Shown here one piece after another: positions 1-6,795 of a stretch of 10,326 bases of DNA (its first letter is position 1; each line of letters starts with the position of its first letter). The stretch comes from Desulfococcus sp. (lineage in GTDB: Bacteria; Desulfobacterota; Desulfobacteria; Desulfobacterales; Desulfosalsimonadaceae), in contig JAHECJ010000036.1 in NCBI GenBank assembly GCA_024641805.1, forward strand, positions 1 to 10,326, written 5' to 3'. The notes beneath the pieces are model-generated. The model had not been told where the DNA came from and searched no databases. It saw nothing but the letters and a program-made list of their open reading frames with translations. The position numbers and the translations under genes are program-made.

Positions 1-216
1 TCCATGCCGGCCTCAAAGCGGATTCTCGAACTGAATATCAGTCACCCGGTGATGGAAAAAATCCAGTCGATTTATGATAAGAATCAGGAAGATGATTCAT
101 TGAAAGATTACAGCAACCTGATTTATGACCTGGCAATTGTCGGGGAAGGCGGAAAAATTGAAAACCCTGCCCGCTTCAGCAAAATCATCGGCGAATTAAT
201 GGCCAAAGCCCTTTAA
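1..216 (+). CDS. htpG: C-terminal end of HtpG (bacterial Hsp90 chaperone), partial
   Basis: The reading frame is open from base 1 (the first codon is Ser), so the gene begins upstream of the window. The visible 71 residues carry the HtpG carboxy-terminal signature: MPASKRILELN, then a 'HPVMEKIQSIY' helix, then a final helix with a 'NPARFSKIIGELM' pattern. In the family this is the C-terminal dimerisation domain; the ATPase and middle domains lie outside the window. HtpG is a cytosolic ATP-dependent chaperone. The Met at position 4 is internal and not a start. The stop is TAA, and a strong terminator follows about 105 bp later, so the gene appears to end its own transcription unit. The family assignment is confident despite the short length. 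Confidence 0.88.
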   Translation, partial: SMPASKRILELNISHPVMEKIQSIYDKNQEDDSLKDYSNLIYDLAIVGEGGKIENPARFSKIIGELMAKAL

Positions 217-320
217 CTTGCTGTTGAAGAACGATTACCCATAACGGTTTTCAATACCCTGCGAACACGAATTTCAGGATAGAAAACCGGACCGTTGAAT
301 CCAAATAGTTGATTTCCTCA

Positions 321-366
321 AAACTGCCCGGGAACGTTTCATTCGAAATTTCCCGGGCAGTTTTTT
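321..366 (+). terminator. Rho-independent terminator after htpG
   Basis: A perfect 14-bp stem (AAACTGCCCGGGAA at 321-334 with its complement at 350-363) closes a 15-nt loop. The GC-rich core is followed by a run of T that starts inside the stem and continues to 366. The A tract on the 5' side also makes it plausible as a terminator on the other strand. It separates htpG from the signalling genes. Confidence 0.9.
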
Positions 367-513
367 CAACCGACCCGGTATTTTGCCGAACCGGTCCGAC
401 AGCCGTGTGATGTATGATTTAACCGGCCGTTCGTCAATTCAATGATTATGAAATTTACTATGATCAAATAGTCCGTTTCCATATTGAGTTTATTGAGTGT
501 CTGATATAATTGG

Positions 514-542
514 TTGCAATTATAAATAGATTAAGTTATTAT
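514..542 (+). promoter_or_regulatory. Candidate sigma-70-type promoter for the signalling block
   Basis: TTGCAA (514-519) and TATTAT (537-542) are separated by exactly 17 bp in an AT-rich stretch upstream of the receiver gene. Competing -10-like hexamers exist: TATAAT at 505-510 (a poor -35 only 15 bp upstream) and TATAAT at 570-575 (no recognisable -35). The promoter is therefore somewhere in 484-575, but its exact position is uncertain. Confidence 0.35.
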
Positions 543-583
543 TCACAGATAAATTCCGCAAGAATACAGTATAATAAACGATT

Positions 584-1033
584 GTGGCGAATACTCGTTT
601 AATAAACACAATATTAAAGCTGATTGAGATGAAGCCGAAACGAAAAATGCGTGTCTTGGTCGTCGATGACGAAGATCATGTCCGAAAACTCATCACCACT
701 GTCATTAAGAGCATGAACTGTGAGATCGTCGGAGAAGCCGGCAATGGCAAAGAAGCTGTCTCATTATTCAACACCTTGAAACCCAATATGCTGCTTCTTG
801 ATATCAATATGCCGTTGAAATCAGGGAAAGAGGCTCTTTCTGAAATTAAAAAAAAATTCCCGAACGCTTTTATCATCATGCTGACATCCCTGACCGATAA
901 AGAGACAGTGGAAGACTGTATCGAACTCGGGGCTTCCGGTTTCATCCGCAAAGACCTCCCCCTTGATGAGATGCGGGATGTCATCAAGCAAACCTGGACC
1001 GTTTACCGCGAATCCCTTCAGGCAGAATTATAA
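584..1033 (+). CDS. Stand-alone response regulator receiver (CheY-like)
   Basis: A single receiver domain fills about residues 22-140, with no DNA-binding or enzymatic output domain after it. The acidic pair D28-D29 (VLVVDDED), the phospho-acceptor D73 (LLLDINMP), the conserved T101 (IIMLTS) and K123 (GFIRKD) are all in place, so it should be phosphorylatable. The usual K-P after the last strand is K-D here. Such proteins act as phosphorelay intermediates or bind a partner protein when phosphorylated. The GTG start at 584 has no Shine-Dalgarno. ATG codons at 629 (residue 16) and 647 (residue 22) are equally plausible starts and would give a more typical CheY length. The stop overlaps nothing but lies 1 bp before the next ATG, so translational coupling to the small protein and the pseudo-ATPase gene is likely. 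Confidence 0.85.
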   Translation: MANTRLINTILKLIEMKPKRKMRVLVVDDEDHVRKLITTVIKSMNCEIVGEAGNGKEAVSLFNTLKPNMLLLDINMPLKSGKEALSEIKKKFPNAFIIMLTSLTDKETVEDCIELGASGFIRKDLPLDEMRDVIKQTWTVYRESLQAEL

Positions 1034-1034
1034 A

Positions 1035-1193
1035 ATGATCCCCAAAGAAAAATACAATCTGGCCGACATACTCCAGGAGATTGATGACGACCTCCACGAG
1101 CAGAAGAAGGATGTGAGCCAGGAGAAAAATATTCCACAGGAGACGATCACCGAGCTGATGATCGCGAATCTTAAGAAAAAAAAGACCCCCTGA
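1035..1193 (+). CDS. Small 52-residue charged protein of unknown function
   Basis: This is an unrecognised small protein. ATG lies 1 bp after the stop of the receiver gene, and the TGA stop lies 20 bp before the pseudo-ATPase gene, so it is embedded in the operon. It has many acidic and basic residues (a DDD cluster near residues 17-19, four consecutive Lys near the C-terminus), no Cys, no signal peptide and no membrane segment. The pattern 'LADILQEIDDDL' followed by 'ETITELMIANLKKK' suggests two short amphipathic helices. The frame is open further upstream within the receiver gene, but those extra residues look like out-of-frame translation, so the ATG at 1035 is preferred. No strong Shine-Dalgarno is visible. 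It could be a partner or adaptor for either neighbour; this is inferred from position only. Confidence 0.6.
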   Translation: MIPKEKYNLADILQEIDDDLHEQKKDVSQEKNIPQETITELMIANLKKKKTP

Positions 1194-1213
1194 TACCGGA
1201 CATTGCATTACCG

Positions 1214-2905
1214 ATGATGAAACCGCCAAAAATTGAAAATCCACTTTTTTTTAAGTTATTAAAAGAAAAGCAGTTTATTCCCGACGAGTTCATATCCGAT
1301 CTGCTCTTTGAACTGGATGGGAATGCCCTGGATGTCCTGGCGACCCTGATCCAGAGCGGCATCGGCACCAAAAGGCAGTTGTGCCAGCTATGGTGCGACT
1401 CCATCGGCATCGCTCACGTTGACCTTGAAAAATCCCTGTTTCAATCGAAGGTGGTCCGGAAAATACCGGAACGGTTTGCCCGGCAGCATTATGCCATCCC
1501 CATATACCAGATGGGCGATACGGTGACCGTGGCCACTCCGATTCCGGATAATAAGGCGTTGAAAATTCAGATTGAAAATATCATCAAGGGACCGGTGAAT
1601 CTAGTCTTTGCATTACCCCAGGATATTGAATGGGCGATTGAAAATGAGTATCAGACCAATACCGCTTTGTATGAGTTTTTTACGAAAATATCCACCAGCA
1701 AGGTGTTTGAAGCGGACAGTCCAATCAGCGAAAAAGTGTTTGAAGAAATCGCGGGCAAGGAATCCATCAAGCAACTCCATGTCTGCCTGATTCTGCTGGG
1801 CATTACCGAACATACCAGTGAGATTCAAATTGATCCGGAAGAGCATATTGCCAGGATCTTTTTTATCATCAACGGAAATTTTCATGAACGACTTCAGATT
1901 GAAAAAACCGTATATCATCAGCTGTTGAAAAACCTGAAAAGCATGGCGAAAGCCAATAAAGCAGGGGAAAAGGACGCATATTACAGCCGGATCATTTTCC
2001 CGACCCCGGGGAAAAAATTCGATATCCAGTTTCTGAGTCTGCCCACGGAATTCGGGGAAAAAATTTTCCTGAAACTAATGAATCGACAGGCATTGCAGCA
2101 AATACCGAAACTACCCGATATGCAACTGTCCATCAAACAGTTGCGCCTGCTCGAACACCAGCTCGCTCCCCCCAAAGGCATCATGCTCGTCTCCGGACCT
2201 GCTCTATCGGATTTCAGCAGTCTCGCCTATTCCATCATCAAAGAGATTCGATCTGCAGGCACTCAGAAAATTATGACCGTGGAAGATTCTCCCAGCTGGC
2301 TGCTCAAAGAGATTGAACAGTACCAGGTAAACCCGAAAGCCAATTTTACGCGCACTGATGCCCTTAAGTCCTGCCTGAACCACCATCCGCATGTCATCTA
2401 TGTCCAGAACATCAACGATCCGGAAATCACCGGTGCCCTGCGGGATGCCGCTGATTCCGGACTCTTTATCATTGCAGGGATCAATGCCGCTGATGTATTT
2501 GATGCTCTCAGCATCACCCGGCTAAGCATTGGCCCGGTAGTCACCACCATCATCAATCAGCAGATGGTTCGGCGGCTGTGTGATCATTGTAAACAAAGGT
2601 ATCAGCTGTCGCCCAAAGAAATGGAAGACCTGTTTATTTTCTCCGGAACCCCCAAAGTGGTTGTTTATCGCGCAACCGGCTGCCCATATTGCCAGCAAAC
2701 CGGATACCATGGGCATATCGGTATCCAGGAACTCCTGGCGGTCAATGATGACATCAAAAATTTGATCAGCCGGAACGCAACGATCAGTGATATAAAAAAC
2801 AAAAGTAAACAGGATGGATTTCAAAGCAAGGAATATGATGGAATAAAAAAAGTGCTCCGGGGCCTGACCACCTTTGAGGAACTCCAATCGCTGCACTCAA
2901 GCTGA
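1214..2905 (+). CDS. GspE/PilB-family protein with degenerate ATPase motifs (pseudo-ATPase)
   Basis: The 563-residue length and domain order match type II secretion/type IV pilus ATPases. There is a T2SSE_N-like domain (about 10-150, with 'IGIAHVDLEKS' and 'HYAIPIYQMGDTVTVA'), the N2 region (about 185-290, 'SEIQIDP', 'SLPTEFGEKIFLKLM'), and a C-terminal RecA-like domain with tetracysteine C456-x2-C459...C490-x2-C493. The catalytic motifs are gone. Walker A reads SGPALSDFSS (327-336), with F334 where the Lys should be. The Walker B region reads HPHVIYVQNIND (391-402), with Q-N replacing the Gly-Glu. The His-box His is replaced by N424. Arg residues usual in the N2 strand ('FRVS', 'LRL') read as Gln and Lys. 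The frame is unbroken and flanking blocks are well conserved, so it looks like a maintained pseudoenzyme. It sits directly after a receiver and a 52-residue protein, and no pilin or secretin genes are visible. A regulatory or scaffold role is inferred. An adjacent ATG at 1217 is also possible; no clear Shine-Dalgarno. Confidence 0.85.
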   Translation: MMKPPKIENPLFFKLLKEKQFIPDEFISDLLFELDGNALDVLATLIQSGIGTKRQLCQLWCDSIGIAHVDLEKSLFQSKVVRKIPERFARQHYAIPIYQMGDTVTVATPIPDNKALKIQIENIIKGPVNLVFALPQDIEWAIENEYQTNTALYEFFTKISTSKVFEADSPISEKVFEEIAGKESIKQLHVCLILLGITEHTSEIQIDPEEHIARIFFIINGNFHERLQIEKTVYHQLLKNLKSMAKANKAGEKDAYYSRIIFPTPGKKFDIQFLSLPTEFGEKIFLKLMNRQALQQIPKLPDMQLSIKQLRLLEHQLAPPKGIMLVSGPALSDFSSLAYSIIKEIRSAGTQKIMTVEDSPSWLLKEIEQYQVNPKANFTRTDALKSCLNHHPHVIYVQNINDPEITGALRDAADSGLFIIAGINAADVFDALSITRLSIGPVVTTIINQQMVRRLCDHCKQRYQLSPKEMEDLFIFSGTPKVVVYRATGCPYCQQTGYHGHIGIQELLAVNDDIKNLISRNATISDIKNKSKQDGFQSKEYDGIKKVLRGLTTFEELQSLHSS

Positions 2906-3058
2906 CAATGACGGCAGACTTTTCTCGATTGGAACGCAAGTCCTTTTTTATTCAGACGCTTTGCTCATTCATATCAATGACAAGCTTGTATATAAGGATG
3001 TCTCCATTTAACATGAACCGGTAAGTTCTATTAACCCTATACCGCGACACTAAAAAAA

Positions 3059-4153
3059 ATGATGAACATACTCATAGCAGATGATGATGCCACAACCCGA
3101 AAAATGGTATCTCAATACCTGAAAAAAAAGGGATACAATGTCTTTGAGGCCTCAAACGGTATTGAAACGTTCACGTCCATTATCGAACATCCCATTAACA
3201 TTGCCGTGATTGACTGGGTCCTGCCGGGAATGGACGGGATCGATGTCTGCCGCAAATTTCGCGAAAAACAAAAAAGCAATTATGTGTTTATTATCATGCT
3301 GACGGCCAAAGAGGAAAAGAAAGATTTGATTGAAGGCTTTGACGCAGGCGTTGATGAGTACATCATGAAACCCGTAAACCTCCAGGAACTGATCGCCAGA
3401 ATCAAGGTTGGCGAGAGAATCGTGGGCCTTGAAAGAAAACTGATTGAAAAACAAAGAGAACTTGCTGGCACCAACGAAATGAAGAATAAATTCATCGGTA
3501 TCGTCGCCCATGATCTCAGGAATCCGGTCATATCGATCCGTGGATTCAGTGAACTGCTTATGAAGGATTCCGCCAAGCTCAACGAAGAACAAAACGAATT
3601 TTTAAACATCATTCATTCCACCAGCAGAAATATGCTCGCGATGATTAATGATCTTCTGGACATCTCACGCATCGAGAGCGGCAACATGCAGATCTCACAG
3701 AAGAATGGATCTTTGAATAAGTTAATCCTGGAAAGAATTCAGATGGTTCAATTACAGGCTGACAAAAAACATATCTCCATTCACAAAGAACTGACCATCA
3801 TTCCGGAAATTGCGTTTGACGAACACCGGATGGGACAGGCAGTGGACAACCTGATCACCAATGCCATCAAATTTGCGCCGATCGGATCGAACGTTTATTT
3901 AAGACTGAAGCAGGAGGGGGATATCGTCAAATTCAGTGTAACTGATGAAGGCCCGGGTATTCCCCGAGAAGAGCAGCACCTGCTGTTTTCTGAATTCCAT
4001 CGGCTCAGCATCCGCCCCACCGGCGGAGAAACCAGCACCGGACTCGGACTGGCGATTGCAAAGAAAATCATTGAGGCTCACAACGGTATGATCGAATTTG
4101 AAACCCAGGAAGGCATTGGATCCACTTTCAGCCTGATCCTGCCGATCCCCTGA
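3059..4153 (+). CDS. Receiver-histidine kinase without an input domain
   Basis: There are three domains in order. A receiver spans about residues 3-120, with D8-D10, phospho-acceptor D52 (AVIDWVLPG), T82 and K104-P105. A short coiled-coil-like linker follows (about 121-141). A HisKA domain has the H-box FIGIVAHDLRNP, phospho-acceptor H151. A HATPase_c domain has the N-box around N264-N268, G1 DEGPG (296-300) and G2 TGLGLAIAKK (327-336). All kinase residues look intact. There is no signal peptide, membrane segment or PAS/GAF domain, so it is a cytosolic kinase whose input is probably phosphorylation of its own N-terminal receiver. It lies 153 bp after the pseudo-ATPase gene in the same direction and could be the kinase for the orphan receiver at 584-1033. 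ATG codons at 3059 and 3062 are both possible; no Shine-Dalgarno is evident. Confidence 0.92.
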   Translation: MMNILIADDDATTRKMVSQYLKKKGYNVFEASNGIETFTSIIEHPINIAVIDWVLPGMDGIDVCRKFREKQKSNYVFIIMLTAKEEKKDLIEGFDAGVDEYIMKPVNLQELIARIKVGERIVGLERKLIEKQRELAGTNEMKNKFIGIVAHDLRNPVISIRGFSELLMKDSAKLNEEQNEFLNIIHSTSRNMLAMINDLLDISRIESGNMQISQKNGSLNKLILERIQMVQLQADKKHISIHKELTIIPEIAFDEHRMGQAVDNLITNAIKFAPIGSNVYLRLKQEGDIVKFSVTDEGPGIPREEQHLLFSEFHRLSIRPTGGETSTGLGLAIAKKIIEAHNGMIEFETQEGIGSTFSLILPIP

Positions 4154-4255
4154 TAGGATTACCAACCAAAACACGGGCGCAAGACTGCACGCATCATCAT
4201 ATCAAAACACATTATCCCCGATTAACAGTCCATTGAATTTTGTTGTACCAGCAAA

Positions 4256-5548
4256 ATGTTTCCGATAATACAGAATCAAAAAACCATGGCGTTATCCTTA
4301 ATGTTATTCTGTCGACAGGGCCATCTTAAACTTAATGCCGGGCAAACCAATCCCGGCAAAAGTAAAATTCAGCAAAGCAGCTATCCATTCAGCGACTTAA
4401 AGTCCACACAAAAAATGAACCGACCAGTGACGGAAAGACTAACGACGAATAAACCATCCGGGTGCGTGACGGAATGCCCGGGATGCGCGCACAGATACTT
4501 AACCCGGGAACAGAGCCTGGCTCAAAAGGAAAAATGGTTAAAAAACAAACTTTCTGCCTGGGCGGCAAAATTTGAACCCATCCGATCCGTTGATGAAGAA
4601 TCCCGAAGGAGCTACCGGGGCAAAGTGTGTCTGTCCACCCAATGGGAATATGGAAGCTGGCGATTCGGGCTGATGAGAAATGACACCGTTATCCCGATCC
4701 ATGACTGCCCGGTCCACACACAACAAATCCGCGATGCGGTTTCACTGTTTTCAGCCCGCCTGCCCGAAGCCGATCTTTTCCCCATGGCGTATTATGTGCA
4801 GACCGGCAACCAGGTCACCCTGGTGATCAAGTCAAAACAGATGCCGGGTTTACTATGGCTTGACGATCCTCTGATCACCGATTTAAAGAATATCGGCATT
4901 AACGGCCTCTGGCTACACCTGCATCCCTGCGCCGGGAAAAAAGTATTTGCAAAAAATGGGTGGCATCTGCTTTCCGGATCCCCGCAATCCGTTGATGAAA
5001 GTAAATTTTTATACGGCCCTCGCGTGTTTCATCAGCTGATTCCCCTCCTTTACAGCCAGGCGCTGACAGCAGCGGAAAACTTTCTTGACCCGGCGGGAAA
5101 AGACATCTTCATTGATCTTTATTGCGGTATCGGGGCCGGACTTGCCAGATGGCAAAAGAAATGTCCAAATTTAATAGGTGTGGAATTAGAAGGTGAGGCG
5201 GTGGCGTGTGCCCGCGTAAATGCCTCTAACGCGGAGATATTAAGAGGTAAATGCAGTGACCGCATCCCCCAGTTGATCCGATGGGCGGACTCCCATCCGC
5301 GGGACGGCGATCGGCTGCTTTATGTGAACCCCCCGAGAACCGGACTGGAGCCAGAAGTTTTAGGATGGATTTCTTCCACCTATAAACCGGACCGAATGGC
5401 ATACCTTTCCTGCAGCGCGGGAACCCTTCGTCGGGATTTGACACACCTGGCAGCAACCGGTTATGAAGTGATTCAAATTACACCTTATGACTTTTTCCCG
5501 CAGACCCTTCACGTGGAAACCATGGTGTTTCTTGGACCTGAAACATAA
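4256..5548 (+). CDS. RlmC/RlmD-like RNA (uracil-5-)-methyltransferase family protein
   Basis: This belongs to the TrmA/RlmC/RlmD family, which transfers a methyl group from SAM to C5 of a uridine in rRNA or tRNA. Visible marks are an Fe-S type Cys set C70-x3-C74-x2-C77 with a fourth at C151 (IHDCPVH); the SAM loop FIDLYCGIGAG; NPPRTGL (358-364); the catalytic Cys C386 in YLSCSAGTLRRDL; and the C-terminal FPQTLHVETM with the general-base Glu E421. The usual 'F-Q-x-N' motif reads F-H-Q-L-I, so its Asn is absent. There is no N-terminal TRAM domain, which with the NPPR spelling is closer to RlmC than RlmD. Residues 1-53 show no family resemblance, and M54 (position 4415) may be the true start; neither start has a Shine-Dalgarno. 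The target uridine cannot be told from sequence. The gene ends convergent with the Nudix gene. Confidence 0.85.
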   Translation: MFPIIQNQKTMALSLMLFCRQGHLKLNAGQTNPGKSKIQQSSYPFSDLKSTQKMNRPVTERLTTNKPSGCVTECPGCAHRYLTREQSLAQKEKWLKNKLSAWAAKFEPIRSVDEESRRSYRGKVCLSTQWEYGSWRFGLMRNDTVIPIHDCPVHTQQIRDAVSLFSARLPEADLFPMAYYVQTGNQVTLVIKSKQMPGLLWLDDPLITDLKNIGINGLWLHLHPCAGKKVFAKNGWHLLSGSPQSVDESKFLYGPRVFHQLIPLLYSQALTAAENFLDPAGKDIFIDLYCGIGAGLARWQKKCPNLIGVELEGEAVACARVNASNAEILRGKCSDRIPQLIRWADSHPRDGDRLLYVNPPRTGLEPEVLGWISSTYKPDRMAYLSCSAGTLRRDLTHLAATGYEVIQITPYDFFPQTLHVETMVFLGPET

Positions 5549-5610
5549 CAGGATGCAGCAAAACGGTGTAAAGAGATATTACCAAAGAAGTGTCCAGGTG
5601 TCAGAGTTCA

Positions 5611-5661
5611 GAACTGTCTTCCCGACATCTGACCCCTTCCATAAAAATCAGAAGACTGTTC
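5611..5661. terminator. Possible hairpin between convergent genes
   Basis: GAACTGTCTTC (5611-5621) and GAAGACTGTTC (5651-5661) form an 11-position inverted repeat with one mismatch and a 29-nt loop. It sits between the convergent methyltransferase and Nudix genes. A T run follows only at 5676-5682, so it is a weak candidate for a terminator. Confidence 0.3.
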
Positions 5662-5690
5662 AGCAGGTAAACCGCTTTTTTTCGACACCG

Positions 5691-6266
5691 TCAAATTTTA
5701 CCGGTCTCCCCGTACATGGAGAGCACCAGCCATGTTTTCACATCAAACTTTACCTGGTCGTTGTTGCACAGGACCCTTGCATCATCCCGGGAGAGAAAAA
5801 GGGTTTCAATGTCCTCGGAGCTGGTATTCCCCAGGCTCGACGTTTTACCGGAACAGTCCACATAAACCATTGCAATGGATTCATCCGTCATGCCGGAAGA
5901 TGAATAAATCGGCGGGCTGATTTTGTTTATTCGCATCAGCGTCAATCCGGTTTCTTCCATAAGTTCCCGTTTAACCGACGTTTCTATTGTCTCTCCGTCA
6001 TCCACAAGGCCCGCAGGAAATCCGTACTGATAATCTCCCAGAGGCACCCGGAACTCTTTAATGATCGCCACTTGTTTTTTTTCTGTATGATATGGCACAA
6101 TGACAACGGCATCCGGTCTCTCAAAATGTCCGGATACACATTTAGGAGGATCATTTCGGGATGCAAAGCTCCAGATCCTTTTTCGGCCACTGGTGTCTGA
6201 ATAAGCTATTTCAAACATATTCAGATGGAAATAATCGGTTATCTTTTTAACAAATTCGATTTTCAC
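5691..6266 (-). CDS. Nudix hydrolase (ADP-ribose pyrophosphatase-like)
   Basis: The complete Nudix box G-x5-E-x7-RE-U-x-EE-x-G-U is present: G86, E92, R100-E101, E104-E105, G107 (text GLVDDGE...RELMEETGL). This box binds divalent metal and cleaves a nucleoside diphosphate linked to another moiety. The upstream 'QYGFPAGLV' and the downstream Pro-rich 'SPPIYSSSGMTDE' stretch resemble the ADP-ribose/NDP-sugar pyrophosphatase branch, but substrate is uncertain. At 191 residues the length is normal for that branch. The start is GTG at 6266, supported by a G-rich Shine-Dalgarno (AGGGGG) a few bases upstream. It lies 45 bp downstream of the MIF-family gene on the same strand and is probably co-transcribed with it. 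Confidence 0.9.
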   Translation of the reverse strand: MKIEFVKKITDYFHLNMFEIAYSDTSGRKRIWSFASRNDPPKCVSGHFERPDAVVIVPYHTEKKQVAIIKEFRVPLGDYQYGFPAGLVDDGETIETSVKRELMEETGLTLMRINKISPPIYSSSGMTDESIAMVYVDCSGKTSSLGNTSSEDIETLFLSRDDARVLCNNDQVKFDVKTWLVLSMYGETGKI

Positions 6267-6311
6267 AGATAACCCCCTATGTATGAACAGATCACAATCT
6301 TCGGCATTTCA

Positions 6312-6656
6312 TTAAAAAGTTTGTTTGTTCCACCCGAACATTTTCCCGTCTATATCTGTAAAATCGATATAAACCCGCTCAGGCGGAACCTGTAGCGCCG
6401 TTTCAATAAACCCGCAAACCGCTTTGGAAAACTCCGGACACTTTTCCGGCTTGAGCCCGATGCTCTTGATTTCAATATACGCCGCCGGCAACGGGCTTTC
6501 ATTAAACATCATCTCAGTACCGTGATACACTGACACCATAATCACCCGCTCCGGTTTGCCCAGCAGGCCGGATAAAAATGAAGACGCTGCTTTGGAAAGT
6601 TTTTTCGCTCCTGAATCATCGAGCGGCTGGTTGGTTTCGATTTTAAAATACGGCAT
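6312..6656 (-). CDS. MIF-family (tautomerase superfamily) protein
   Basis: The 114-residue length matches macrophage migration inhibitory factor homologues. After removal of Met the N-terminus is Pro (MPYFKIETN), the catalytic base of the family. A Lys in 'LLGKPERV' (K34 counting Met) matches MIF Lys32. The C-terminal block RVYIDFTDIDGKMFGWN matches the MIF 'RVYIN...GWN' block. The CxxC of vertebrate MIF is absent (PLPAAY in its place), so thiol-oxidoreductase activity is not expected. MIF proteins form trimers and tautomerise phenylpyruvate or dopachrome analogues; the physiological substrate in bacteria is unclear. The start is firmly set by AAGGAGG ending 4 nt before the ATG. There is no signal peptide, so it is cytosolic. 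The Nudix gene follows 45 bp downstream. Confidence 0.9.
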   Translation of the reverse strand: MPYFKIETNQPLDDSGAKKLSKAASSFLSGLLGKPERVIMVSVYHGTEMMFNESPLPAAYIEIKSIGLKPEKCPEFSKAVCGFIETALQVPPERVYIDFTDIDGKMFGWNKQTF

Positions 6657-6772
6657 ACTGCCTCCTTAAGTAAACAAATTTTCAGTGCATATATTTTCAG
6701 CCACATAGCGCTGCATTCCCCAACGAAATAACGGATTCTGGATTTGAAAAGAATTCTTCCTCAAAAAATGTT

Positions 6773-6795
6773 AAAAAAGCCTGATCAGTTCAGGC
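6773..6795 (-). terminator. Rho-independent terminator after the 57-residue gene
   Basis: On the minus strand GCCTGA-ACTGA-TCAGGC forms a 6-bp stem with a 5-nt loop, followed by six T (6778-6773). The stem overlaps the last codons and the TGA stop of the 57-residue gene. It separates that gene from the MIF-Nudix pair. Confidence 0.75.

Larger units (their letters stand above)
217..583. other. Intergenic region between htpG and the receiver gene
   Basis: No credible gene lies here. The htpG 3' UTR contains a perfect 8-bp inverted repeat, CGGTTTTC (245-252) with GAAAACCG (282-289). An alternative pairing of AACGGT (243-248) with ACCGTT (291-296) also exists. The terminator at 321-366 follows. 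From about 420 onward the sequence becomes AT-rich, and this is where the promoter of the downstream signalling genes should be. No repeats, attachment sites or tRNA remnants were seen. Confidence 0.6.

Noticed and set aside
2195..2221. Loss of the Walker A motif explained by a sequencing frameshift.
   Set aside because: The frame is continuous, the flanking blocks align before and after, and the Walker B and His-box residues are also changed independently.
3152..3612. Long open frames on the minus strand opposite the receiver-kinase (and similar ones opposite the receiver, pseudo-ATPase and selB genes).
   Set aside because: They are shadows of strongly supported plus-strand genes, with no ribosome binding sites or recognisable protein features.
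6773..6790. The TGA of the 57-residue gene followed at once by a hairpin, suggesting a selenocysteine codon with a SECIS, given selB nearby.
   Set aside because: The hairpin ends in a T run typical of a terminator, and the frame after TGA gives only a few residues with no Sec-protein motif.
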